A stretch of 64,000 nt of DNA from Actinomadura sp. NBRC 104425 (GTDB taxonomy: Bacteria > Actinomycetota > Actinomycetes > Streptosporangiales > Streptosporangiaceae), in NCBI RefSeq assembly GCF_030269545.1, contig NZ_BSTN01000032.1:1-64000 (forward strand). The letters are read 5' to 3'. A program made the translations under genes and the position numbers. The notes under the pieces are model-generated. The model made no database searches, was not told the DNA's origin, and worked only from the letters and a program-made list of their open reading frames with translations. Every line of letters starts with the position of its first letter. The stretch's first letter is position 1. This document shows positions 36,919 to 45,209 of the stretch, piece after piece.

Positions 36919-37281
36919 CTAATGAGGTATGCCTGTACGCAGCTGGCGGAGTCTGTCCTCAAGCTTGCGCTGGATCTCGGTGAGTGCGGTCACTTGCTCA
37001 CGTACCACCCGCAACCGCTGCTCGTACACGGCGATCGCCTCCAGGCACACGGGCGCGTGGTCGGGGTCCTCGTCGAGGCAGGCGTTCATCATCTTGATGC
37101 TTTCGGCGTTGAGCCCGGCGTCCAGCAGTGCCCGGATATTGAGCACCCGTGTCACCGCGGATTCGTCGTACTCGCGATACCCGTTCTCCTGGCGGCGCGG
37201 CTTCAGAAGGCCGCGCTGCTCGTAGTAGCGCAAGGCCCTGGTGGAGACCCCGGACGCTTTGGCCAGCTCACCGATGCGCAC
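36919..37281 (-). CDS. MerR-family transcriptional regulator
   Basis: A 120-residue protein. RIGELAKASGVSTRALRYYEQRGLL is the MerR winged helix, and REYDESAVTRVLNIRALLDAGLN its second helix pair. The rest is a coiled dimer helix (VYEQRLRVVREQVTALTEIQ). No metal-site cysteines are seen apart from one, so it is more like the drug- or metabolite-sensing branch. GTG 37281 is chosen because GGGAGG lies eight bases before it, containing the alternative upstream ATG. A MerR-style promoter lies before the MFS gene on the same strand. Confidence 0.85.
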   Translation of the reverse strand: MRIGELAKASGVSTRALRYYEQRGLLKPRRQENGYREYDESAVTRVLNIRALLDAGLNAESIKMMNACLDEDPDHAPVCLEAIAVYEQRLRVVREQVTALTEIQRKLEDRLRQLRTGIPH

Positions 37282-37520
37282 GCCTCGACCTCCCATCTCC
37301 GGACACTCCCGTCGATCTGATGATGGTTCCAATGGCCTTCTGAAGCACCGCGAAGCCGGACCAGTTCCCCCGGGTGAGCGTGACGCCAGAGCAGGTGATC
37401 GCGGGCGCGTCAGGAGCCTGGCGGCCAGCCGGTCCAAGCGGCACTCAGGGGTACGCCGTCGCCGGGGTGCGGTGTCATGGCAATCCAGCGATTCCAGGTG
37501 TTCGAAGTTCGCGGTCGGGG

Positions 37521-38759
37521 TCACGGTGACGTCGCCGGGACGCGGGGTTCGGTCTCAGGGCGCCGGGCGGGGTAGTGGCGCACGGTGGCGGTCATGAAGG
37601 CGAGGTTGACCACGCCGATGACGGCGGCCGCGGCCAGGACCCCGGTCCCGTCGGTCCTGCTGAGCGCGCCGCCGCCGATCATCCCGGCCAGCGCAATGCC
37701 CACGTACAGTCCGCTGGTGTTGAGCGCCACCGCCTCGGTGCCCGCCTCGCCCGCCATCTGCAGCGCGCGGGCGTTCATCGGCGGGTTGTAGGCCCAGCCG
37801 GCCATGCCCCACACCGCCAGCAGCAGGCAGATCAGCCACACTGCGGCGCGGCCGCCGGCGAGGAGACCGACCACGGTCATCGCCACCGTCGACAGCACCA
37901 CCACGCCGAGCAGGCTCAGCAGCGCCCGGTCGATCCCCCAGCGGTCGGTCAGCCGCCCGCCCACGACCGTGCCGACCGCGCCGGCGACGCCGTAGACCAC
38001 GATGAACACCGATACCCAGCCGCTGCCCAGGCCGGTCAGGTCGTGCGTGACGGGGGCGATGTAGATGTAGGGCATCAGGCCGCTGGACGCGCCGACCACC
38101 GTGCCCAGCACGCACGCCAGCACGGGCGGTCTGCGCAGCAGCACCAGCCGGGCCCGCACTCCCACCACCGGCATGTCCGGCAGTCGCGGCAGTGTGGTCG
38201 CGGTCGCCGCCACCGCCAGGCAGGTCAGCATGCCCACGCATATGAAGGTCGACTGCCAGCCGAAGGTTTCGCTCAGCCACGATCCCGTCGGTACGCCGAC
38301 GACCAGCGAGACGGTGAGCCCTGCGGCGACCGTCGCGATGGCGCGGCCCGTCCGCTCGGGCGGGGCCAGGGTGCCCGCCACCGCGAAGGCGGCCGGGCTC
38401 ACCGTGGCGGCCACCAGGGCCGCCGCCACGCGCAGCGCCATCAGCAGGGGATAGGAGGTCACGACCGCGGTGACGAAGTTGACCACCGCGAACGCCGTGA
38501 GCCCGCCGACGATGAGGGGCCGGCGGGGAACGCGCGCCGTCGCGACCGCCAGCACCGGCGCCGCTGCGGCGTAGGTGACCGAGAAGACCGTGACCAGTTG
38601 GCCGGCGACCGCCTCGCCGACCTGCAGATCGGAGGCGATCTCCGGGAGAATGCCGGCGATGATGAAATCATCGGTGCCGATTGCGAAGGTCGCGAGCAGC
38701 AGCCCGAACAACCATCCCATGCCCTGCGGGCCGCGTTCGTCCACATTGTTGGAATTCAT
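37521..38759 (-). CDS. MFS exporter (DHA1/arabinose-efflux-like)
   Basis: A 412-residue, 12-helix transporter. FGLLLATFAIGTDDFIIAGILP opens TM1, and AVATARVPRRPLIVGGL corresponds to motif A. GLTVSLVVGVPTGSWL and further helices run to GGGALSRTDGTGV near the end. ATG 38759 is preferred over an earlier in-frame start, as the region before it is promoter-like. It follows a decayed pair of aminohydroxybenzoate genes on the same strand and may have exported their product. Confidence 0.85.
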   Translation of the reverse strand: MNSNNVDERGPQGMGWLFGLLLATFAIGTDDFIIAGILPEIASDLQVGEAVAGQLVTVFSVTYAAAAPVLAVATARVPRRPLIVGGLTAFAVVNFVTAVVTSYPLLMALRVAAALVAATVSPAAFAVAGTLAPPERTGRAIATVAAGLTVSLVVGVPTGSWLSETFGWQSTFICVGMLTCLAVAATATTLPRLPDMPVVGVRARLVLLRRPPVLACVLGTVVGASSGLMPYIYIAPVTHDLTGLGSGWVSVFIVVYGVAGAVGTVVGGRLTDRWGIDRALLSLLGVVVLSTVAMTVVGLLAGGRAAVWLICLLLAVWGMAGWAYNPPMNARALQMAGEAGTEAVALNTSGLYVGIALAGMIGGGALSRTDGTGVLAAAAVIGVVNLAFMTATVRHYPARRPETEPRVPATSP

Positions 38760-38805
38760 CGTCGCACCGGGTTTTCTCGCTTCTCCAATTGCCGTGCGCG
38801 GCCAC

Positions 38806-38836
38806 GGTAAGACGTTGACGCATACGTCAAGGTCAA
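38806..38836 (-). promoter_or_regulatory. MerR-type promoter upstream of the MFS exporter
   Basis: On the minus strand TTGACC (38836-38831) and TCTTAC (38812-38807) are separated by 18 bp. The spacer carries the dyad TTGACGTATGCGTCAA (38830-38815). A long spacer holding the operator is the hallmark of MerR-activated promoters; the adjacent MerR gene is the obvious candidate. Confidence 0.55.
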
Positions 38837-39676
38837 GGTCCGACAGTGTGGCCTGAGTCATAGTCTCCGGTTATGCGACTGAGCGGTCTTCCGGGTCCGT
38901 GACCTTTGGTTCGGCTGGTGGCAGTGCCGCTGTCGCCGGTCTCCCCGAGGAGGCGCCGGGCATGGACCTCGACCTCCGGCTGTCCCTTGGCCATCACGTG
39001 CGCGATGGCCTCGTAAAGGAATCCTCGTTGCTGGAAGTAGGTGCACGTGTCGACGCAGGCCCGCTCCCCCATACCGACGTGCTCGGTGCGCCGCACCTCC
39101 AACTGCGCGAGGTCCAGCCGCCCCGGCTCGGTCGCGACCGCCGCCCGCAGCGCCGTGGCGTCGCCGATGGCTCGGGCCACCAGCATCACCCCGTCGGAGC
39201 CACGTTCGAGCACGCTGAAAACGATGGTGGCCTCCTCCACATCGGCCACCTGGGTGATGATGCTGCCTTCGGCGTTGGCCGCCGCGGCCAGCACGATTTC
39301 GAGCGGAATCTTGGTCGGGTCCCGGAAGGACAGCAGGCTCCACGCCTGCGTGCGCGCGACCGCACAGGCCCGTTCCAGGCCTCTCGGCGTCGACGATCTC
39401 GACGAACGCGCCGAACTCCACGTCCTCGTGGGTCCCGGCCAGGCTCGCCGGGTCACCGTGCCGCGACGGCTCCACGGTGATCAGGTCCGCGCCGTCCAGG
39501 GTCTCCGGCAGCGGTCGTCCCTGCGGGAAGAACTCCCTGCGGACGGTCGGCGGCACGTCGACGAGGTCCGTCAGGTCGTCGCTGACGATCGCGTCCACGC
39601 GCTGGTGCAACGCCTCCTCGATGATGGCGGGCTTGGCGGCGCCGAGACCGCGCACATCGAGCCAGGTGATTTTCAT
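38833..39676 (-). pseudogene. GriH/dehydroquinate synthase II-like enzyme, frameshifted
   Basis: ATG 39676 (CAGGAG upstream) begins KITWLDVRGLGAAKPAIIEE and reads to FGAFVEIVDAERPG near 39385. It then continues one frame over as LERACAVARTQAWSLLSF, KIPLEIVLAAAANAEG and HVGMGERACVDTCTYF. The last block matches the VGMGDRVCVDTC signature of DHQ synthase II and of GriH, which closes the ring in 3-amino-4-hydroxybenzoate synthesis. One inserted base would restore a nearly full-length protein. It sits downstream of a GriI-like aldolase gene. Confidence 0.7.
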
Positions 39677-39822
39677 AACTGCTCCTGTTGCATTGGGGTG
39701 ACACCCAACCCCCTCGGACAATGAGACCTCGTCCGCCCGGTTTTGAGGGACCCCAACCCTGGTGGGCGGATAGCCGGGTGTCGGTGGGGAGGCGGCTGTC
39801 TCGGTGCGGCAGGTGGATCGGA

Positions 39823-40300
39823 TCAGGTGAGTTCCAAGATCCGCCGGGGCTCGTCGCGCTCCGAGCCTCGGTTCCGGCGGTGGATGGTGCCGGCCAAGCG
39901 ACGGGCGGGCTTCAGGGGGTTCTCCGCCTGGAAGACGTTGCGTCCCATCGCGACGCCGCCAGCCCCGTTGTGCAGGGCGAGGCGGACGCGTGCGACGACC
40001 TGGTCCTCGTCCGCCAGGGGTGCCCCGCCGGCCACAATGACGGGGACGGGGCTCGCCGCGGCGATCTCGGTCAGCGCGGCGGCCGGTTCGGGCAGCACTG
40101 TCTTGACGACGTCGGCGCCGAGGTCGGCGGCCAGCGTGACGGCGTGCGCGACCAGGGCCGGATCTCGCGGGTCGGTGATCTTGGGGCCGCGCGGATACAT
40201 CATCGCGGCGAGGGGGACATTCCAGCGGTCGCAGGCGTCCGCGACGGCGGCCATGTCAGCGATCTGACGCGCCTCCTCGGCCGAGCCCAGATTCACGTGG
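39823..40300 (-). pseudogene. GriI/DhnA-type aldolase truncated at the inverted repeat
   Basis: The C-terminal 160 residues of a class I FBA-like aldolase (VNLGSAEEARQIADM; LAAMMYPRGPKITDP with the family YPRGP; GADVVKTVLP with the Schiff-base Lys; GGVAMGRNVFQ). About 110 N-terminal residues are absent. The coding match stops at 40300, exactly where the CRISPR-leader inverted repeat begins. GriI condenses aspartate semialdehyde with dihydroxyacetone phosphate; the partner GriH-like gene is next in line. Confidence 0.75.
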
Positions 40301-40405
40301 CGACGACCACTTGAGGGTTTGCAGATCCAACTAATGAAAACTGTGCTCCGCCGACATAGACTTCCAGGTCAGCAAGTGTCGGCCCCGCGCACGCGGGGAT
40401 GGTCC
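40301..40405 (+). repeat. Right copy of the inverted repeat
   Basis: Plus-strand counterpart of 36289-36394: flank, leader and first CRISPR repeat. Sequence immediately left of 40301 is aldolase coding sequence; sequence right of 40405 is a spacer unrelated to that of array 2. Confidence 0.9.
40320..40377 (+). promoter_or_regulatory. CRISPR leader 3
   Basis: GCAGATCCAACTAATG, AAAACTGTGCTCCGCCG and TAGACTTCCAGGTCAGC run straight into the first repeat. Compared with leader 2, one A is missing in the AT-rich block. Confidence 0.75.
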
Positions 40406-40527
40406 CCGACTCCTACGTCATCACGATCTGCAACCAGAGTCGGCCCCGCGCACGCGGGGATGGTCCCGGCCGCTCCCCCACCTTGTAGAGCCGGAACTGG
40501 TCGGCCCCGCGCGAGCGGGGGCAGACG
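40378..40527 (+). CRISPR. CRISPR mini-array 3, three repeats and two spacers
   Basis: Repeats at 40378-40405, 40439-40466 and 40500-40527 (the last degenerate in its 3' half); spacers 40406-40438 and 40467-40499, each 33 nt. Orientation is rightward, opposite to arrays 1 and 2. A hairpin follows directly. No cas genes nearby. Confidence 0.9.
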
Positions 40528-40532
40528 CACGG

Positions 40533-40562
40533 ACGCCCCGTCTTCCGCAGGAGACGGGGCGT
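40533..40562 (+). terminator. Hairpin terminator after CRISPR array 3
   Basis: ACGCCCCGTCT (40533-40543) pairs with AGACGGGGCGT (40552-40562) around an 8-nt loop, followed by TTCG. It could end the pre-crRNA and, from the other side, the leftward gene beginning at 41552. Confidence 0.7.
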
Positions 40563-40571
40563 TTCGTCGTG

Positions 40572-41552
40572 TCAGCGGTGTGGTTGGGCCGGGACACCGA
40601 TTCCGCTGGCCATGTCGTTCCGGAAGGCGGTCAGGTCGACGTCCGCTCCGGGCTGCTTGGTGCCAGTGGGGACCTGGGAGCGGGACAGTGCGGCGTCTTC
40701 GCGGGCCATCCAGTCGCTGGCCTGGTCGACGCGTTCGTCCATGGTGAAGATCCCCAACTGCGCCCGCTCGTGGAAGGGCAGCCAGTCGATGGCCAGCCGG
40801 CGAGCCACCCAGTCCACGACGGAGCGGACCTGTGGCAGGTCGGGAAGTTCTGGCAGCACGAAGTCGGCCGGGGCGGGGGGCGGTGATGTCGGGCCAGCGG
40901 CGGGCGTAGCCGGCGTGGTGGGCGGCGTAGTGCGCCCGGCCCGCGTCGGTGAGCCGCTGGCGGCCCTCGCCGCCGTCGGTGATCAGGCCGTGGCCGCGGA
41001 CCCGGTCGACGTAGGCGAGGATGTCGCGCGACAGGTCGTGGCCGGCGGTGTTGAGCACCGGCCACCACCGTGCGGCGCTCTCACGGCGGTGGGTGTCGGC
41101 CGGGGCGGTCAGCCTGCCGGTGGCGACGTCGACGAGGGCCTGCCAGTCGCCGGGCGCGGTCAGCGGCTCGGCGGCCACCTCGGCAGGCTCCCGCAACGGC
41201 ACCTGCGGGTAGAGGCCCGCGTACCAGGTGGCGTGCTCGGTGATGTGCGCCCGGCCCGCCGGGGTGAGCCAATACCGCCCGTCCGGGGTCCGCCCGCCCG
41301 GTGCGCGGGTCCCGATCGGTGACCAGCGGTTCGCCGCGCCCGCGCCGGGCCAGGTGCGGCCAGCCGCCCCGATGCCGCCCGTAGGACAGCCCGTCCGGCC
41401 CGGCCCCGTACAGGTCGGCCAGTACCCGCCACGACGGCTCGCTCAGCAGCCGCGCGGTGGGCGCCGTCGTGAGCCGCCCGCCGCTGACGCCGCCTCCCGC
41501 GTCGGCCGCGCCGCGCGCCGAGTTCTCGTGACGCGTTCGGCGTTTTCGTCAC
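40572..41552 (-). pseudogene. Hypothetical winged-helix-like gene with at least two frameshifts
   Basis: Coding-like blocks appear in order on the minus strand but in changing frames: LLSEPSWRVLADLYGAGPDG, then RYWLTPAGRAHITEHATWYA to AHHAGYARRWPDITAP, then DFVLPELPDLPQVRSVVDW to the stop at 40572. One shift lies in a run of six C near 40876. RYWLTPAG and RQRLTDAGRAHY look like repeated winged-helix ends. GTG 41552 is a possible start. Function unknown; the zinc-ribbon gene upstream may be its partner. Confidence 0.5.
40844..40866 (+). repeat. 23-bp direct repeat, right copy
   Basis: Exact match to 36417-36439, same orientation, 4.4 kb apart; here it lies inside the degenerate gene at the DFVLPEL codons. 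Confidence 0.8.
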
Positions 41553-41657
41553 GCCGGGGCGGTGACGCGGCGGCTGCGCTCTGCTCGACCGGGACCGGAC
41601 GCGGCACCTGCACACGCCGCGCCGATGCATGCCCTGCCCGCCGCTTCAGCTCAGCGG

Positions 41658-41900
41658 TCAGCGCGCCGGGGCCGTCTCGACGCGGGGCCGGTCGGCGCCG
41701 TACCGGTCCAGCTTCAATCGCCTCTCGGCCAGCGCCGCCTCGACCACCTGTGCCGCCTCCCAGGCGGCCAGCCGGGCCGCCTCCCGCTCGCCCATCGGCG
41801 CGCCCTCGGACCGCCGGACCCGGCACGCCTGCGAGCAGTACACCGCCGGACGGCCCCGCCGCCGGACCGGCAGCGGCCCGCCGCACACCTCGCACGCCAT
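41658..41900 (-). CDS. Small zinc-ribbon protein
   Basis: An 80-residue protein opening ACEVCGGPLPVRRRGRPA, then YCSQACRVRRSEGAPMGE. The CxxC...CxxxC spacing suggests a zinc ribbon, as in the first part of the coiled-coil protein at 46501 (CEHCGRPI...FCSDGH). A charged helix follows. ATG 41900 has GAGGAAAAGG upstream; an earlier TTG at 41927 is less likely. Possibly nucleic-acid binding; no known function. Confidence 0.6.
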   Translation of the reverse strand: MACEVCGGPLPVRRRGRPAVYCSQACRVRRSEGAPMGEREAARLAAWEAAQVVEAALAERRLKLDRYGADRPRVETAPAR

Positions 41901-41919
41901 CGCACACCACGCCTTTTCC

Positions 41920-42306
41920 TCACGCAAACGCTCGCATCAGCGTCACGAAATGACTAGGCCCGCCGCGTGGCGAAAACCATGAAGCCGCATGCACAGGGAC
42001 ACCGCGGTGGCCCGTCCGGGGGTGACACGGGTGCACCGGCGGCAGGACGTCGTCGAACTTCTGCTTGAACCGGCCCAAGCAGGGGCGCGTCACCGCCACC
42101 CGCTGCTGCGGGTCCGTCCGCGCCCACCAGACCGCCGTGACCCTGGCAGGCCTGCATGGCACTTCGACGACACGCTCTGGGGGCGTCACAGGCACCTCAG
42201 ATGGCGTCGTGCTGCCGGCCGTCCGGACCACCAGGGGCGTCGCCGCCCGCGGTGTCGCTTTCGCCGGGAACCCGCTGCTCGGGTGGGCGCGCTCGCGGTG
42301 TTTCAT
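41920..42306 (-). CDS. Doubtful hypothetical frame starting inside a palindrome
   Basis: ATG 42306 opens a 128-residue frame with RPARVTAVWWARTDPQQR and RFKQKFDDVLPPVHPCH. The composition is less skewed than random shadows, but no family is recognisable and no ribosome site is seen. The start codon lies in one arm of the perfect palindrome at 42300-42325. Confidence 0.25.
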   Translation of the reverse strand: MKHRERAHPSSGFPAKATPRAATPLVVRTAGSTTPSEVPVTPPERVVEVPCRPARVTAVWWARTDPQQRVAVTRPCLGRFKQKFDDVLPPVHPCHPRTGHRGVPVHAASWFSPRGGPSHFVTLMRAFA

Positions 42307-42325
42307 AGGCGACCGCCTATGAAAC
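42300..42325. promoter_or_regulatory. 26-bp perfect palindrome
   Basis: GTTTCATAGGCG (42300-42311), AC, CGCCTATGAAAC (42314-42325). Each arm contains an ATG pointing outward. It lies 70 bp past the TetR stop codon. It may be an operator for the TetR protein or a site of a mobile element. Confidence 0.5.
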
Positions 42326-42394
42326 AGACCGAGGCGGAGCCCGGGGGGGACGGCCGCCGCCACGCGGTCGGGTTCGCCGCTTCGGGCAGGGAGG

Positions 42395-43006
42395 TCAGGG
42401 CGGTCCGAGCACGTCCGGGGTGATCAGGGCGCGGGCGGTGGCGGCGAAATAGTCTTCGGAGACGGTGGCGAGGCCGAGGATGACCCCCTGGCTCAGGCCG
42501 ACTAGGAGCGAGCGCAGCGCCGTGGCCAGGCGTTGCGCCTGTCGCGGCGTGAGTGCGGTCCCGTGGTGGAGCCTGCCGGACAACAGCGCGGTCAGGCGTT
42601 CTTCGTGCGCCCGGACGGAGGCGGCGAGCCGGGGTGCCAGTTCGGGGTCGCGCAGGGCCAGGTCCTGCAGGCTGATCTCGAACGACAGATGGCGCAGCGC
42701 GTCGGGGTCGTCGCACAGGCGGCGGTAGTGGCGGGCGAAGACCTCCACCGCCTCGATGAGGCCCATGTCGGCGGGGACGGCCTCCTCGATGCCGTCGTAG
42801 TGCGGGCCGAGGTAGTCGGTGACCAGGGCGACGAGCAGTCCGTTCTTGCTGCCGAACAGCGAGTAGACCGCGCCGGTGGTCAGGCCGGCCTGCTCGGCGA
42901 TCTCCTCCAGCCTGGCCCGGTGGCCGTCGCGGGCGACGATCAGGCGCGCGGCGGCCAGCAGAGCCCTCCGGTTGTGCTCCTTGGCCTCAGCCCTTGTCAT
43001 TCTCAT
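42395..43006 (-). CDS. TetR/AcrR-family transcriptional regulator
   Basis: A 203-residue protein. RRALLAAARLIVARDG and LEEIAEQAGLTTGAVYSLFGSKNGLLVAL form the TetR DNA-binding domain; the C-terminal ligand domain is helical and fits the TetR_C family. Starts at ATG 43006 or 43000. Divergent from the peptidase gene, with a palindrome between them that probably serves autoregulation. Confidence 0.88.
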   Translation of the reverse strand: MRMTRAEAKEHNRRALLAAARLIVARDGHRARLEEIAEQAGLTTGAVYSLFGSKNGLLVALVTDYLGPHYDGIEEAVPADMGLIEAVEVFARHYRRLCDDPDALRHLSFEISLQDLALRDPELAPRLAASVRAHEERLTALLSGRLHHGTALTPRQAQRLATALRSLLVGLSQGVILGLATVSEDYFAATARALITPDVLGPP

Positions 43007-43011
43007 AATCC

Positions 43012-43026
43012 TATTATTACCGTAAT
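43012..43026. promoter_or_regulatory. TetR-peptidase divergent operator/promoter
   Basis: ATTACCGTAAT (43016-43026) is a perfect 11-bp dyad and overlaps TATTAT (43012-43017), a possible -10 for the rightward gene. The start codons lie within 10-20 bp on each side, so both messages would have very short leaders. Confidence 0.5.
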
Positions 43027-43032
43027 CCCGTG

Positions 43033-44349
43033 ATGAACGTTGCCGAGTGCATGAGCAGCGTCCCCGGCCGCGCCGTGTTCCCGTCCGTCGACGCGCTCCA
43101 GGCCGAGCTGCGGGGGCTGGCAGCCGCCCATCCCGACCTGATGCGGCTGCGGCACATCGGCGCCTCGCGGCTAGGCGAGCCGCTGCACGCTGCCACGGTC
43201 GGCGATGGGCGGGCGGACGCGGTGGTCATCGCCGGGGCGCATCCCAACGAGCCCGTCGGGGCCCTGACCGCCCTCACGTTGATCAAACTGCTCTGTGAGG
43301 ACCCGGAGATCCAGGCGGGGCTGGGCTTTCGCTGGCACGTCGTGGCGTGCGCTGATCCGGACGGGGCCCGGCTGAACGAGGGCTGGTACGGCAGTCCCGG
43401 CGACCGCCGCGCCTACGCCGAGCACTTCTACCGCCCCGACCTGGCCGACCAGGTCGAATGGACCTTCCCGCTGACCACGGAGGACTACTGCTTCGACCGG
43501 CCGCTGCCGGAAACACGGGCGCTGATGCGCCTCATGGACGAGGTACGCCCGTCGCTGGTCTGCTCGCTGCACAACGGCGAGTACCAGGGCGCGTTCTTCT
43601 ACCTCGACCGCCACGATGCGACGCTGGCGCAGAGGCTGGCCTCCCTGCCCGGCCTGGAAGGCCTCCCGCTGCACCATGGCGCCCCGGAGCTGCCCGGCGC
43701 CGAACCGATCGTCCCCGCCGTCTACCTGACCCCGCCCGGGACGCAGGTGGGCAAGGCCCTCGGCGCGGGCGGCAGCAGCGCCGACTACGCGGCCGCATTC
43801 GGCGCGCTCCATCTGGTCACCGAGGTGCCGACCTGGGCCGACGAACGCGTCGCCGACCAGAGCCCGGCCGGCCGCACCTACGGGCAGATCCTCGCCGAGG
43901 GAGCAGCGGCCCGGCGTGAGCTGATCGACGTGATCCAGGCGGGCATGCGGGCTGTCGCCGGCGACCTGAGCGTGAGCTCGCCGTTCCGCCGCTCGACCGA
44001 GAACACGCTGGAGACCTTCCGCCGACTCGGCGAGCTGGAGGAGACGGTGCCCGATGGGGACCGCCCGTCCACGGTCGCCGAGGAGTTCGGCAACCGCCAG
44101 ATGCTGCACCTGATGCGGCTGCGACTGCTTGGGACGTTCCTGCGCATGCTCGACGCGGAGATCGCCGCGGGCAACCTGACGCCGGCCATCCGCGAGCAAC
44201 GGCACCTGCTCGCCGAGCGCTTCGAGGTCTGGTACGGCCAGGCCGAAGCGGAGTCTCCCGGCCTGCCGATCGAGTTGCGCAAGCTGGTCGCCGTCCAGCT
44301 GGGTGCCGCCTTGACCGCCGCCCTCCACCTGACAGAACGGACGACGTGA
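43033..44349 (+). CDS. M14-family zinc carboxypeptidase-like protein
   Basis: A 438-residue protein. VIAGAHPNEPVGALTALTL contains the HxxE zinc motif, LVCSLHNGEYQGAFFY the third ligand region, and LHLVTEVPTW the catalytic Glu. The C-terminal 150 residues are helical and specific to this subgroup. Likely cytoplasmic, as no signal peptide is seen. GTG 43030 or ATG 43033 start. Its stop overlaps the following hydrolase start. Confidence 0.82.
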   Translation: MNVAECMSSVPGRAVFPSVDALQAELRGLAAAHPDLMRLRHIGASRLGEPLHAATVGDGRADAVVIAGAHPNEPVGALTALTLIKLLCEDPEIQAGLGFRWHVVACADPDGARLNEGWYGSPGDRRAYAEHFYRPDLADQVEWTFPLTTEDYCFDRPLPETRALMRLMDEVRPSLVCSLHNGEYQGAFFYLDRHDATLAQRLASLPGLEGLPLHHGAPELPGAEPIVPAVYLTPPGTQVGKALGAGGSSADYAAAFGALHLVTEVPTWADERVADQSPAGRTYGQILAEGAAARRELIDVIQAGMRAVAGDLSVSSPFRRSTENTLETFRRLGELEETVPDGDRPSTVAEEFGNRQMLHLMRLRLLGTFLRMLDAEIAAGNLTPAIREQRHLLAERFEVWYGQAEAESPGLPIELRKLVAVQLGAALTAALHLTERTT

Positions 44350-45107
44350 TGATGAACGGACTGCCGTGCCTATCGATCGGCGAGGGACCGCCGCTGGTCG
44401 TCCTGCTGTTCACCCCGGAGGCCGCCATCCCGACCGGTCTGGGACGCCGCTACCTGATGCGAACGGTAGGGCCCTTCACCGAGCGGTTCACCGTTCACGT
44501 CCTCAACCGCCGGCCAGGGCTGCCGCCGACCACGACCATGGCCGAGCTGGCCGCCCACTACGCTGCGGCGATCGAGGCCACGTTCGCCGGGCCGGTGAAC
44601 GTGCTCGGCATGTCCACGGGCGGCTCGATAGCCCTCCAGCTCGCCGCCGACCACCCCGAACTGGTCGCTCGCCTGGTCCTGGGCGGAACGGCATGCACGC
44701 TCGGGCCGATCGGCAGACGTGCCCAGCGCGCCTACATCGACCGGGCCCGACGCGGACAACGCCCGAGCCCCGCTCTGGCCGAACTGGTGACCGAGTCGGC
44801 GATCGGCCGAGCTCTCGTCAAGGCTCTGAGCTGGGTGGCCGACGGCCGCAAGGACCACACTGACGCCGCCACCATGCTCAACGCTGAGGACGGCTACGAC
44901 CTGCGCGATCGACTGCACGACGTCAAAGCCCCCACGTTGCTGATCCAGGGCGAGAAAGACCTGGTCTACCCGCTGGAGCTGGCCCGCCAGACCGTTCGCG
45001 GCATCCCCGGCGCGCGTCTGATCAGCTACCCCGGCACAAGCCACGCCGCGACATTCACCGACAAGCGGTTCGCGTCGGACGCGCTGGCCTTCCTCCTCGA
45101 AGGCTGA
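44346..45107 (+). CDS. Alpha/beta-fold hydrolase
   Basis: A 253-residue hydrolase. NVLGMSTGGSIALQLAAD holds the nucleophile elbow, IQGEKDLVYPLELA the acid and YPGTSHAATF the His. It starts at GTG 44346 inside the TGA of the peptidase gene, so the two are translationally coupled and under the TetR-controlled promoter. Substrate unknown. Confidence 0.85.
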   Translation: MMMNGLPCLSIGEGPPLVVLLFTPEAAIPTGLGRRYLMRTVGPFTERFTVHVLNRRPGLPPTTTMAELAAHYAAAIEATFAGPVNVLGMSTGGSIALQLAADHPELVARLVLGGTACTLGPIGRRAQRAYIDRARRGQRPSPALAELVTESAIGRALVKALSWVADGRKDHTDAATMLNAEDGYDLRDRLHDVKAPTLLIQGEKDLVYPLELARQTVRGIPGARLISYPGTSHAATFTDKRFASDALAFLLEG

Positions 45108-45209
45108 CCGACCGCCGACCTGGACTTGGCCACCGCTGATCACCGCGAGCCGTCCCTGTCGCCGAGCGGTCGGCGGGTGCACTGAAACGCATCAGAAGGA
45201 GCACGACCA

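Noticed and set aside
42319..42423. Short rightward frame starting in the 26-bp palindrome
   Set aside because: Only 34 codons, no ribosome site or homology; recorded only as part of the palindrome finding.
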